Of a stretch of 64,000 nt of DNA, positions 54,861-64,000 are shown piece by piece. The DNA is taken from assembly GCA_022559845.1 (NCBI GenBank), contig CM040117.1:11308856-11372855 (forward strand). Direction: 5' to 3'. Made by a program: the position numbers and the translations under genes. Every line of letters begins with the position of its first letter. Position 1 is the first letter of the stretch. The stretch comes from Amorphophallus konjac. Lineage: Eukaryota; Streptophyta; Magnoliopsida; Alismatales; Araceae. The notes under the pieces are model-generated. The model had not been told where the DNA came from, searched no databases, and saw only the letters and a program-made list of their open reading frames with translations.

Positions 54861-55790
54861 CGGCTATGCCCGTGGAGGTGTGGCTGCCCGCTGTGGTGGA
54901 GGAGCCGGAGCCTCAGCTCTTCTGGCACTGGACTCCCCTAAGGTAGAATGCCAAGAACTTCTTCTAGACGCCAACTAGATAGAAATTATAGTAGAAAACC
55001 TAAGGGGAACAAAGATCCTTCCTCGGGGTGGAATGGAATGAAAAGATGCACCAAGATACCGTAGAATGGGATGCTCCACACACTGGAACCCTAGGAATGG
55101 CTTCAAGGTCGCACAATCTGCCGCGGAGATTTCATCCCAAAGTGATGACGAACACGCTGAATCTTGTGCGGATGGAGGAAGAATGGGGTTCCAGGGCTTG
55201 AGAGGCGGTGTATTGGGGTTTTTAGGGCAGGAGAAAAGTTGTAGGAGAGAGAAGAGGTGAGAAAGTGAGTGAATGGGGGTGAAAACCCCTGTAAAATGGA
55301 GTTCGGATGCGGGTTCGGCCGGTCGGTTCGCCAGTTTTGGTCGACTAAACTGGTCGACCCCCCTAATTGTCAGCATTTTTTTGTGTTGAAAACTTTCATC
55401 TCCCTTTCTTTTTGATTTCTTTTCTTTTGATTCATCCCTTTTTTTGATACATCCTCCTTTTTTTATACATCCTTCTTTTTCCCTTTTTGACTAGAAGGAG
55501 TGAGTGATCCTTCTGAGATGTCTGGTATAGGAGTTTTTCTGAAACTGCCCCTCAGTAAATGCATGTGATCCTTAGGTCTTAAGATCCACATTTATTTAGC
55601 AAGGAATTACATGCCTTAGAAACATTTCAAGGAAGGGCTATATGTATAAATACGAACAAGCATGCATTGGTGGTATGTCATCATACAAGAAACCAAAAAT
55701 GTACACACAAGGTATGCATGTTTTTCTATGAAATCTACCCTTAATGCAACTAACTTCTCTATCTATGCAAGACTCAGCCTCAATGCCGAC
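54861..55790 (-). other. Element G stretch between pol and third ORF
   Basis: About 930 bp. An antisense frame (55376-54975) matches nothing recognised. A proline-rich upstream extension of the third ORF frame may reach about 54950. GGTCGACC-like words near 55320-55365 recall the LTR palindromes. T-rich runs lie at 55375-55500. Confidence 0.5.
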
Positions 55791-58700
55791 TTAGGTATGT
55801 ATGCTCTCACCCTTGCATATGCCAAGGTCCCTTCTGATTTTATTGAATCGTTCCTGGTTTAGGGGTTTGGTGAAGATGTCAGCCAATTGATTGTGTGTGT
55901 TTATGAGTTTTAATTCAAAGACCCCTTTACCTACATGATCTCTCAGAAAATAATGCTGAATGTCAATGTGCTTTGTCTTAGAATATTGTACAGGATTTTT
56001 TGACAAGTTTATTGCACTGGTATTGTCACACAAAATTAGAACACATTTCATTTCAACATTCAAATCAAGTAATTGATTTTTGATCCAGAGTACTTGGACT
56101 CTACAACTTCCGACGGTTACATATTCAGCCTCGGTTGTTGAGAGAGTTACTAAATATTGTTTCTTAGAAGCCCATGAAACTAGACATCCACCAAGAAACT
56201 AACATTACCCACTAGTACTTTTGCGATCAATAATACATCCGGCATAATCCGCATCGGTGTATGCAATCAAATCAAATGAACTACCGATGAGAAACCACAA
56301 GCCAAAGTCTACTATGCCAATTAAGTATCGAAAAATCCATTTAACAGTCAATAAATGAGATTCTTTAGGACATGACTGAAAATGAGCACATAGGCATACG
56401 CTGTATTGAATGTCTAGACGACATGCTGTTAAGTACAGTAGTGATCCGATCATACCTCGAAACAGTGTAGGATCTACTATTTTACCCTTTTCATCTTTGT
56501 CTAACTTCATGGTTGTGGCCATTGGAGTTGACATGGGTTTTGCCTTTGCCATTCCGTATTTATTTAACATCTCCAAGGTGTATTTAGCTTGATTTATAAA
56601 AATGTCTTCAGACGTTTGCTTCATCTACAATCCAAGAAAAAATGTAAGTTCCCCCATTAGACTCATTTCAAATTTGCCCTGCATTATTTCTACAAATTCA
56701 TCACATAAGGCATTGTTAGTAGCTCCAAAGATAATATCATCAACATACACTTGGACTACTAATATGTCTTTACCTGAATTTCTTGTGAATAGGGTCTGAT
56801 CAACCTTACCTCTCTTGAATCTATTTTCAAGCAAAAAGGAGGTGAGCCTTTCATACCATGCCCTTGGAGCTTGCTTCAATCTGTACATGGCCTTCTGCAA
56901 CTTGTACACATGCTTTAGATGTTTTGGGTCTTCAAAACCTGGAGGTTGTTCTACAAAAATATCTTCTTTGATGTACTCATTTAGAAAAGCAGATTTAACA
57001 TCTATTTGAAATAATTTGAAGTTCGATGAGCAAGCATAGGATAAAAGAATCCGGACTGCTTCTAATCTAACAACCGGTGCAAAGGACTCATCAAAATCAA
57101 TGCCCATCTCCTAGCTATACCCTTTGGCTATAAGCCGGGCCTTGTTCCTAACAACAAATCCTGTGTCATTTAATTTATTTCTAAAAATCCAATGGGTTCC
57201 AATTACGGAATGATTCTTGGGATGCGGCACGAGAGACCACACTTCGTTCCTTTCGAAGTGGTGTAGCTCTTCATGCATAGCATGAATCCAAGATTCATTT
57301 TGAAGAGCTTCATGAATATTATTAGGCTCTTCTTGTAGGATAAAGGCCATCAAATCCTCTTCTTCCACTTGCCTTAGTGAAGATCTAGTTCTTACCCCAT
57401 CGTCAGGATTACCGATGATGTTTTCAGTGGGGTGATCTTTCAAGTATGTTGAAGCTCTAGGCAAGTCAGGGTGTTGCAATAGTTGTTATTGAAGTGTTTT
57501 AATTGAAGGATCTTCATCATTTTCATCCTTGCTGGAAGTTCCTTCCGTTGGTTCATCCTTAGCTTTAGATGATCCAGCATCAGTTGGGTTTCTAGGAGCT
57601 TCATCTGCATCCAACATTGGGGTAGGTTGACTTGTCAATTTTAATTCAAATTCATCAAAAATCACATGAGGACTTTCTTCAACAACCAAAGTCCTTTTGT
57701 TAAACACTCTGTAAGCTCTAGAATTCAATGCATAACCTGGGAACATTTTTTTATCACTCTTTTCATCAAACTTACCTAGATTTGACTTACCATTATTCAG
57801 AATATAGCAAGGACATCCAAAAGGTTTGAGATGGGAAATTTTTGGTTTCTTATCCTTGTAGAGCTCGTATGGAATTTTCTTCAAAATGGGCCTTACCATT
57901 GCCCTATTGATGATGTAGCATGCCGTACTTACCGCCTCAGGTCAGAAATATTTTGGTAGAGAGTTCTCACTTAACATAGTCCGTGCCATGTCAATCAAGG
58001 TCTTGTTTTTCCTCTCCACTACTCCATTTTGTTGAGGCGTCCTTGGTGATGAGAAGTTATGTGTGTATCCTGCTCCTTGCAAAAATTGCTGAAGTCATGG
58101 TTTTCAAACTCACCACCATGATCACTTTGAATTGTGGTGATGAGGTAACCTCTATCATTCTGAATTTTCCTGCAAAATACTTGAAACTCCATCAAGGCAT
58201 CATTTTTATTTGCTAGAAATAATACCCATGTGAATCTGGAGTAATCATCAACAATCACAAATCCATAAGATTTTCCTCATAGGCTGGATGTCGTAGTCCG
58301 ACCAAAAAGATCAAGGTGTAGCAGTTCTAAAGGCCGAGCAGTAGAAACAATATTCTTATTTTTGAAGGAAATGCGTGTTTGCTTGCCTTTTGTGCAAGCC
58401 TCACAGATTTTGTCACTTTCAAATTTTAATTTTGGCAGTCCATTCACCAAATCATGTCTAGACAATTTGAAGATTACTCCAAAACTAGCATAACCTAGTC
58501 TTCGATGCTATAACCAAGCATTATCATGATTGTTTGCTACCAAGCACACATCACCACCAGAAACATCATCAAGATCAATGGTATATACAGTGTTGTTCCT
58601 TTTTCCAATGAATTTTATTTCATTTGTGATTTTATTCATGACAAGGCAATGAGTTTCGTCAAAAATAATTTTAAAACCCTTGTCACGCAGTTGGCTTATG

Positions 58701-58948
58701 CTTAAAAGATTGTGATTTAAGCCCTTTACCAAAAGCACAATGTCGATAAGAGTTTCAGAATTCTTACCTATGTTGTCGATCCTAATGATTTTACCTTTGC
58801 CTTTTCCTCCAAAGGCAACTAAGCCTCCATCCTTGTCTTGCAACGTAGAGAACACCTTCTTGTCCCCTGTCATATGCCTTGAGCAACCGCTATCTAGATA
58901 CCATTTGCTCCCCCTAGCTTCAAGGCATATCTGCAAGATACAACATTC
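55791..58948 (-). pseudogene. pol: Sirevirus pol of element G
   Basis: Read on the minus strand: protease with WYLDSGCSRHMTGD near 58895, pre-integrase zinc region (HRRLG..., CEACTKGKQT, about 58500-58380), and integrase core with D in HLDLFG, D in IQSDHGGEF and the third acidic residue after a frameshift at about 58020. RT follows with DVKSAFLNE, RLKQAPRAWYERL and YVDD at 56736-56747, then RNase H with YTDADYAGC, DRKSTSG and [13 protein letters not shown], ending in ADIFTKPLNQ. Stops occur near 58508, 58277, 57486, 57108, 56625 and 56205, several being TAG in place of a likely CAG. It is less damaged than the pol of E. Protease lies in the same frame as gag after a single TGA, so readthrough rather than frameshifting would link them. 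Confidence 0.92.
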
Positions 58949-60781
58949 TCATGCAATTGTCTTTGGTACCCAAACTAATTTGGGTCCATAGGAGTTAGTC
59001 CAATTCTGCACATATCTTTTTATGGTCCAAGCAGAGTGATTTCTTTGAGTGTTTTGTTTGAACCAACAATTGGCAATTACATGACCAAATCTATCACAAT
59101 GAAAGTAATTGACATTTGAAAACCTTCTTTGGAATTTGCGTGGTTTAGGTTGGACATGTTTCGACTTTGTGTATGAGCATGAAGCACAGTTATTGTCCTT
59201 TTCATGAACAAAGGAAGTTGTGATCTTGTGCTCAAATGATTTTTTATTTTGGGAAATGTATGCCAACCCTTCTTTATGGAAGTTAACATTAACTCCCAAT
59301 ATGTTATCTAGGTTTTGTTTGCCTTTAACAAACCTAGCTAAAGTGGACTGCAAGTCAACCACTTCCTTATTTAAACTACCGTTTTTATTTTCAAGTTCTG
59401 AAACTGTGGATATCAGGACTTCTTTTTCACTTTTCAAGTTCTCAGAAATTTTTCCTATTTCAGATATCTTACATGATAATTCCTCTTTGGATTTTTCAAT
59501 ATATGAAATTATTTGAGATAAAATTTCTTTTTCTTCTGTTAGTTCAAACCATTCTTGCTCAACTTTTTCAAACTTAACAGAAGAATCCTCATGTGTGAGA
59601 TCTACGATCTTTTTCTTGAGGGATTTATTTTCCAATCTAATTTTCTTATATTTCATATACAACTTTTTATACTCGGATTCCCATTGTTCATTTGAGATAA
59701 AGTCAGGGTCAGAATTTACCTTGATTGAATCATCTTTGTGTGCCATAAGGCACAAGCTTTCCACGAGCTCTTCTAGCTCCTCGTCGGACTGTTCATCCTC
59801 TTCGTCGCTCCATGTGGCGACCATGGCTTTGGGCTTCTTGAACTTCTCTTTCTTGAATTTCTTTTTCAAATATGGACACTCTCCTCTCATGTGCCGGGGT
59901 TTCTTGCACTCATAGCAAATGATGTTGTTGGGCTTGGTCGACTCCCCCTTGGTTTGAGTCGACTTTCTTTGCCAATTCCTGAAATTTCCCTGAAAATTTT
60001 TCTTCCTTCTTAAAAATTTATTTACTTGGCGAGTCCACATGGCCAAGTCTTCTTCCTCATCGCTCCCATCGATAGACTCCTCTTCTTAGGAGTCATCATT
60101 ATGTTGATTGGCTTTCAAGGCCACTATTTTATTCTTCTTGGGCTCTTCTTCGACAGTTCTCTTGATGTTGATTTCATAGGTCATTAGTGAACCTATGAGT
60201 TCGTCCAAAGACAGTATGGACAAGTTCTTGGAATCTTCAATGACTGTGGCCTTTGTGTGCCACGCGGGTGGAAGAGATCTTAACACCTTCCTCACGAGCT
60301 CGGATTTGATGTATTCTTTTCCGAGACTCTTGAGACCATTAGTGATCTCTGTCAGTCTTGCAAATATCTCAGTGATTGTTTCTTCGGGTTTCATTTTGAA
60401 GAGCTCGTAATATCTGACGAGTAGGTTTGCCTTGGTCTCTTTTATCTCGGAGGTTCCTTCGTAGATCAGTCGAAGTTTGTCCCACATCTCCTTTGCTGAA
60501 CTGCACATGGATACATGAGAAAACTCGTTAGGATGACTAGCACATTGCATAATGTTCATAGCATTAAAATTCACTGTGCATTTTTTAATATCCTCATGGG
60601 TCCATTTGTCCTCATCAGCGGAAAGATCATAAGGACCCTTTTCCACAACCCTCCAGATCTCGTACTCTTGGGCTTTAAGAAAAACATGCATTCTATTTTT
60701 CCAGTAGGAATAATTTGAGCCATCGAAGTAAGGAGGGCGGTGGATGGAGTGACCCTCAGGCATCATCCCCTTGTTGGCCAT
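58949..60781 (-). pseudogene. gag: Sirevirus gag of element G
   Basis: The frame starts at ATG 60781 just inside the primer site and ends at TGA 58949, about 610 codons, with one internal TAA at 60086. Residues 15-215 are the copia-type gag domain (RPPYFDGSNYSYWKNRM, MKPEETITEIFARL, LIGSLMTYEI). A canonical CX2CX4HX4C knuckle (CYECKKPRHMRGEC) is near 59875-59918. An acidic DEEDEQSDEELEE stretch and a long coiled-coil-like region follow. A second knuckle near 59065-59110 has Tyr in place of its first Cys. The end, LVWVPKTIA, is typical. The domain order matches gag of E over its whole length and serves as reference for the shortened gag of F. Confidence 0.92.
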
Positions 60782-60831
60782 TGATCCAGATCTGACTCTA
60801 GATCATTAGATCTGAAAAATATAGAGCCTAA

Positions 60832-60845
60832 CCTCTGATACCAAT
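60832..60845 (-). other. Element G primer-binding site
   Basis: ATTGGTATCAGAGG on the minus strand, directly adjoining the 5' LTR end at 60846. It matches 11 of 12 bases of the initiator-Met complement. Confidence 0.88.
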
Positions 60846-62360
60846 TGAAGTCCCGCGATTAATGACAGCCAAGAGGGGGGTGGATTGGGTGATTCCAAAA
60901 TTTATGAAACTTTTACCCGATTGTAAATAGTTATGATGAAATAGCCCTTTAGAAACTAGATATGTTATATAAACGATTAGATCTATCAAAATCTATCACA
61001 CACAGCGGATCCTTGGTATTGTGGCGGAGGTATGAATCCAAAGATTCTACTCACGCAAGGTGTTATCTTCCTGACAAGATTAGCCTTGTCAATTCAAACC
61101 CACCTCTTGATATACCAAGGATTTATTACTGAAATGACCGATTATGCTAGATCTAAAATATCAAGCGCGGAAGAGATAATATGCAATATCAATCACACAG
61201 AATAAGAGGTAGATGAAAACGACCAAATCACACGATAGACAACGATTTTAAGGTGGTTCGAATGCAACAACGGCAACCTACGTCCACCCCTCACAAACTA
61301 TGATGATTCACACACTATATTGTAAAGGATTACAAGATCAGAAAACACACACACACTCGTAAGGAGTTCAGAACTCCCACGAAGGTGCAGATGCACCGAA
61401 ACACACACGAATCTGAAGGAAACAACACACACACACACACGGATCTGAGTAGATCCACACACACACGAATGTTTAAAGATTACAAGAACATACACTTGAA
61501 GCTCAATGGAAATTAGAAATAGAAACACAAATAAAAACTTCAGATTTAGGCTCCCCCTTAGTGGATGATGAAGATCTTTGATGAAGCTTGCTTCTCCGCT
61601 CGATTTCCACTTGAATGGCTTTAGGATAATCTTCAAATGCTTGAGATTTGATGAAGAATACTTGGACGAAGCACTATTCACGGAGTTCTTCCTACAGCCC
61701 TCTTTCTCCCTTGATAGCCTTCCTTTCATCCCTTTGAGCAAAAATGGTTTCTTGGCCCAAGAGTTATTTTTATAAGACCTAGGATGGTCAAGGGACAAGC
61801 CAGGAACCAGATCCACGATTTTAGGCAAGTTGGGAGACTTTAAGATTAAAAAGTCCAATATAGGGGCTTTGAACACGTTCATGAAAAGAAGTCAACAATG
61901 GCAGCCTTGAAGGGTTCGGTCGACCGAAATGTTCGGTTGGTCGACCGAACTCTGTGACTTTCTAAAACATCCAACGGTGCGAAATTCGGCCGACTGATTT
62001 ATGGCCCTCGGTTGACCAAACTATGTAGCATTTACAGAGTTCTGAATTCTGGAAGAATTGGTCGACCGAACCAACCAAGTTGGTCGACCGAACTCTGGAA
62101 TTCCTACAAAACATGGTTGTTAGCCCAACAAAACATATCCAAATAATCAAGCATTGGATTGAATGTATGTTAACATTGATTTCAAGTCCATTTGAGCTCT
62201 TTTTATGCATTTGGAAAGCTGTGAACATTTAAGCATATGTCATGATAGAATTAGGCCTTAATTACGTACGAAGCTCGCTCTTAATCAATAATGCATGGCA
62301 CGTGACGGAAAATATGTCTGGGGTTTTGTTATCATCAAAATCACTCGGCGATACTCAACA
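60846..62360 (-). repeat. Element G 5' LTR (1515 bp)
   Basis: The minus-strand LTR runs from TGTTGAGTATC (62360) to GACTTCA (60846). It holds well-preserved TTCGGTCGACCGAAC-type palindromes (61915-62095), a weak TATA-like TTATAAAAATAA (61764-61775), the stem-loop chain (61290-61490) and the conserved motif (61246-61260). Confidence 0.92.
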
Positions 62361-63960
62361 AGCATCTGTTTGAGTTTATGTGGAGCTTCATCCCGGTTGG
62401 TACAAAGGCGATGGATCCTTCAGTGGCTGGAGAGTGTTGTTGACTGGAGTGGGCTATTTTGCTAGGCAGAGATAGTCTGCATGGGGTCACAGTGTACAGC
62501 TTCCCCAGTTTTTCAGTAGACTACTGGTGACAGAGATAGTTCCCCAGTGTGGATTGCCTGGGGTTCTTCAGTAGAGTGGACCAATTCGGGATCTGAGTTG
62601 GAGCTTTGAGTCCCGCTTCTTGGGACTTGCATGGTCACCATAGAGTCGAGACTGAGAGTGTGACTGGTTTGATACTAGAGCCGTCCGGGTTGTAGTTTGC
62701 TGGTGAAGGATATGATGACCACATCCTTCTAGACGGGATACAGCGCCAGACAGTTGTCAGCTGGTATGGTCGATGGGCGGTGATCTCTTCTCACCGGTAC
62801 CATCAGGGTGCGATTGAGTGGCTGATGGGAGTTATTCACCATTATCGAGTACTTCTAGAGCGAGTAGGGATCCGTTATGCCGTGACAACGGCTTTACACG
62901 GATACCCCTACTATACTGGACTTCTTCAGGCATTGGCAGAACGCTTCAACCGCTGATGGAATACAGTGGCCACGGCAGAGGGAGAGACCTCACTGGACTT
63001 GTGGTCATTATTTAGGATTTTTGACCTACCGATCAGCGGCGAGGGATACGAGGAGATGGTGCTAGATGACCTCCATCGTAGTCATACAGACGGTTTGGGG
63101 TGATATCGGGTGTCACACAGCTACTGATATCTACTGAAGACCTGGAGAGATTTGGCCCAGGCGGGTTGGGAGAAGCCAACGCATACTCCCAGGGTGACAT
63201 TAAAGGCATGGGTCCGCCATTTCTACAATGGGCCCTTCTGTTTCTGTATCAAGTTCACGCAGGATCAGACTCCGTGGCAGGAGTATTCAGAGGTAGAGCT
63301 GAGATTCCAGACGTATTCCCGCTACATCTATGCGTTGAGAGAGGGGTGGAATACCTACGAGCTTCAAGATGTTACGTACCTGGCCGCATATCTCGCATAC
63401 TAGTTGGCGACGTTCGTGGTTCCGCATGGCGAGTATAGCCTTTTGCGGGCAGAGTTGTGGTGGCCTGCGTGTCATCTAGCAGAGGGACGGAGGTTGGCAT
63501 TGGCCCCTGCAGCTTTGGCCAACATTTACCATGGGCTGGGGGCATTGGCAGTGCACACTGTACTCTGGGAGAGGAGAATTGTTCTGCTGACCCATTACCT
63601 GAGTGTGTGGGCCGGCCTGCTTTTTTCGGGATTTGTCACAAGGTCAGAGGTGGCGAATCCAACAACTTTGTTAATGTTTACTTTTACGGGACAACCAGAT
63701 GGGAATGCAGTGGATCAGCTGGAGAAGGCCCGGAGGGCCATGTCGTACTTGCCTGGCAGAGGTGTCGATGACCTCCCATTTGACTATGGTTCGTGGGGCT
63801 TCATGCCCGTGTTAGTACCAGTGAGTGGAGGGGCAGCCTGCACCCTGCCGTTTCAGAGAGAGCCAGACACACCGGTGTACACGGAGTAGGTGATCAACAC
63901 CCGACCCACTATTTTGGCACTGCACTGGTCTAGTACCAGTGTCCTAGAGCCCTACTACCC
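62361..63960 (+). pseudogene. Plant-mobile-domain-like gene, second part
   Basis: This continues the frame cut by element G. Two regions fit the plant mobile domain (aminotransferase-like) family. About 62910-63060 has an ALAERFN...GETSLDLWSLFRIFDLPISGEGYE pattern. About 63330-63545 has YLAAYLAY..LATFVVP, then LRAELWWPAC, GRRLALAPAALANIYHGLG. In plant genomes this domain occurs in MAIN/MAIL-type host proteins and in transposon-borne copies. Several stops (for example around 62449, 62956 and 63401) and apparent frame changes show a pseudogene. The transposon-rich setting and a MULE-like fragment 1.5 kb upstream suggest a transposon-borne copy rather than a host gene. The last part (about 63600-63885) is open for a further 95 codons without a recognised domain. 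Confidence 0.65.
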
Positions 63961-64000
63961 GCACCAGTTGCAAGGAACTTCGAGTATGACTAGGCGATTT

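Larger units (their letters stand above)
51372..62360 (-). mobile_element. Element G: Sirevirus-type Ty1/copia retrotransposon with third ORF
   Basis: Two LTRs of 1515 bp each (51372-52886, 60846-62360) flank a full minus-strand set: primer site, gag, pol and a third ORF in the env-like position, then a polypurine tract. On the minus strand the LTR begins TGTTGAGTATC and ends GACTTCA; the left copy has lost the terminal CA dinucleotide to one transition. Gag and pol share one frame separated by a TGA, the layout known for the soybean SIRE type. A few stops and at least two frameshifts make it non-functional. It is inserted in the plant-mobile-domain-like frame. Confidence 0.92.

Noticed and set aside
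54975..55376. 133-codon frame upstream of the G third ORF
   Set aside because: No recognised motif, not in a typical Sirevirus ORF position, and it overlaps GGTCGACC repeats and T-rich runs.

Overview
The window is plant nuclear DNA made almost entirely of nested LTR retrotransposons. No host gene, tRNA, rRNA or CRISPR array is seen. The evidence is plant-type Ty1/copia Sirevirus elements (long gag with coiled coils, iMet-type primer sites, an extra 3' ORF), a Tat-lineage Ty3/gypsy derivative (LTR beginning TGTTGACACCC), large LTR-only derivatives with Tekay/Del-like ends, a MuDR-type transposase fragment and a plant-mobile-domain-like frame. This fits a large-genome flowering plant; the species cannot be named from the sequence.

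Layout. (A) 1-8852: a non-autonomous element with about 3.4-kb LTRs (5' LTR cut by the window edge, internal 2632-5446, 3' LTR 5447-8852). It lies in (D), a Sirevirus 3' LTR whose right end is 8853-10968. D lies in (B), the oldest element seen, a minus-strand relative of A surviving as internal pieces 10969-12365 and 47691-48440. B was also hit by (E), a Sirevirus at 12366-47685. E is split in its pol by (H), a minus-strand Tat-type element at 17724-28994 (target duplication ATAGG), and in its 3' LTR by (C), a minus-strand solo LTR of the A family at 32466-45879 (target duplication AGGTC). C is split by (F), a minus-strand gag-only Sirevirus at 33834-44005 (target duplication CTGGC). From 48441 come a head-to-head LTR junction, a MULE transposase fragment (48823-49562), an unassigned repeat-rich stretch, and a plant-mobile-domain-like pseudogene (51081-51371 and 62361-63960) split by (G), a minus-strand Sirevirus at 51372-62360.

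How the parts relate. Only E and G carry a recognisable polymerase, and both are broken by stops (G also by frameshifts). A, B, C, F and H lack pol and would need another element's enzymes to move. The insertion order B, then E, then C, then F is fixed by the target duplications.

The most notable signal is non-coding. All four Sirevirus LTRs (D, E, F, G) carry a chain of short, mostly perfect stem-loops followed by a conserved CGAACCACCTWAAAA-type motif. In D, E and F the chain clearly lies downstream of a TATA box. The stem-loop sequences differ almost completely between elements. The A/C family carries a comparable array of 20-28-bp dyads, whose sequence has been replaced between A and C and shows an arm-to-arm compensatory change in C. 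One dyad (ACGGTCT...AGACCGT) is shared between the A family and the unrelated Tat element. U3 regions carry further family-specific arrays of 8-13-bp motifs. All coordinates and matches were read by eye; no alignment, folding or database search was run.
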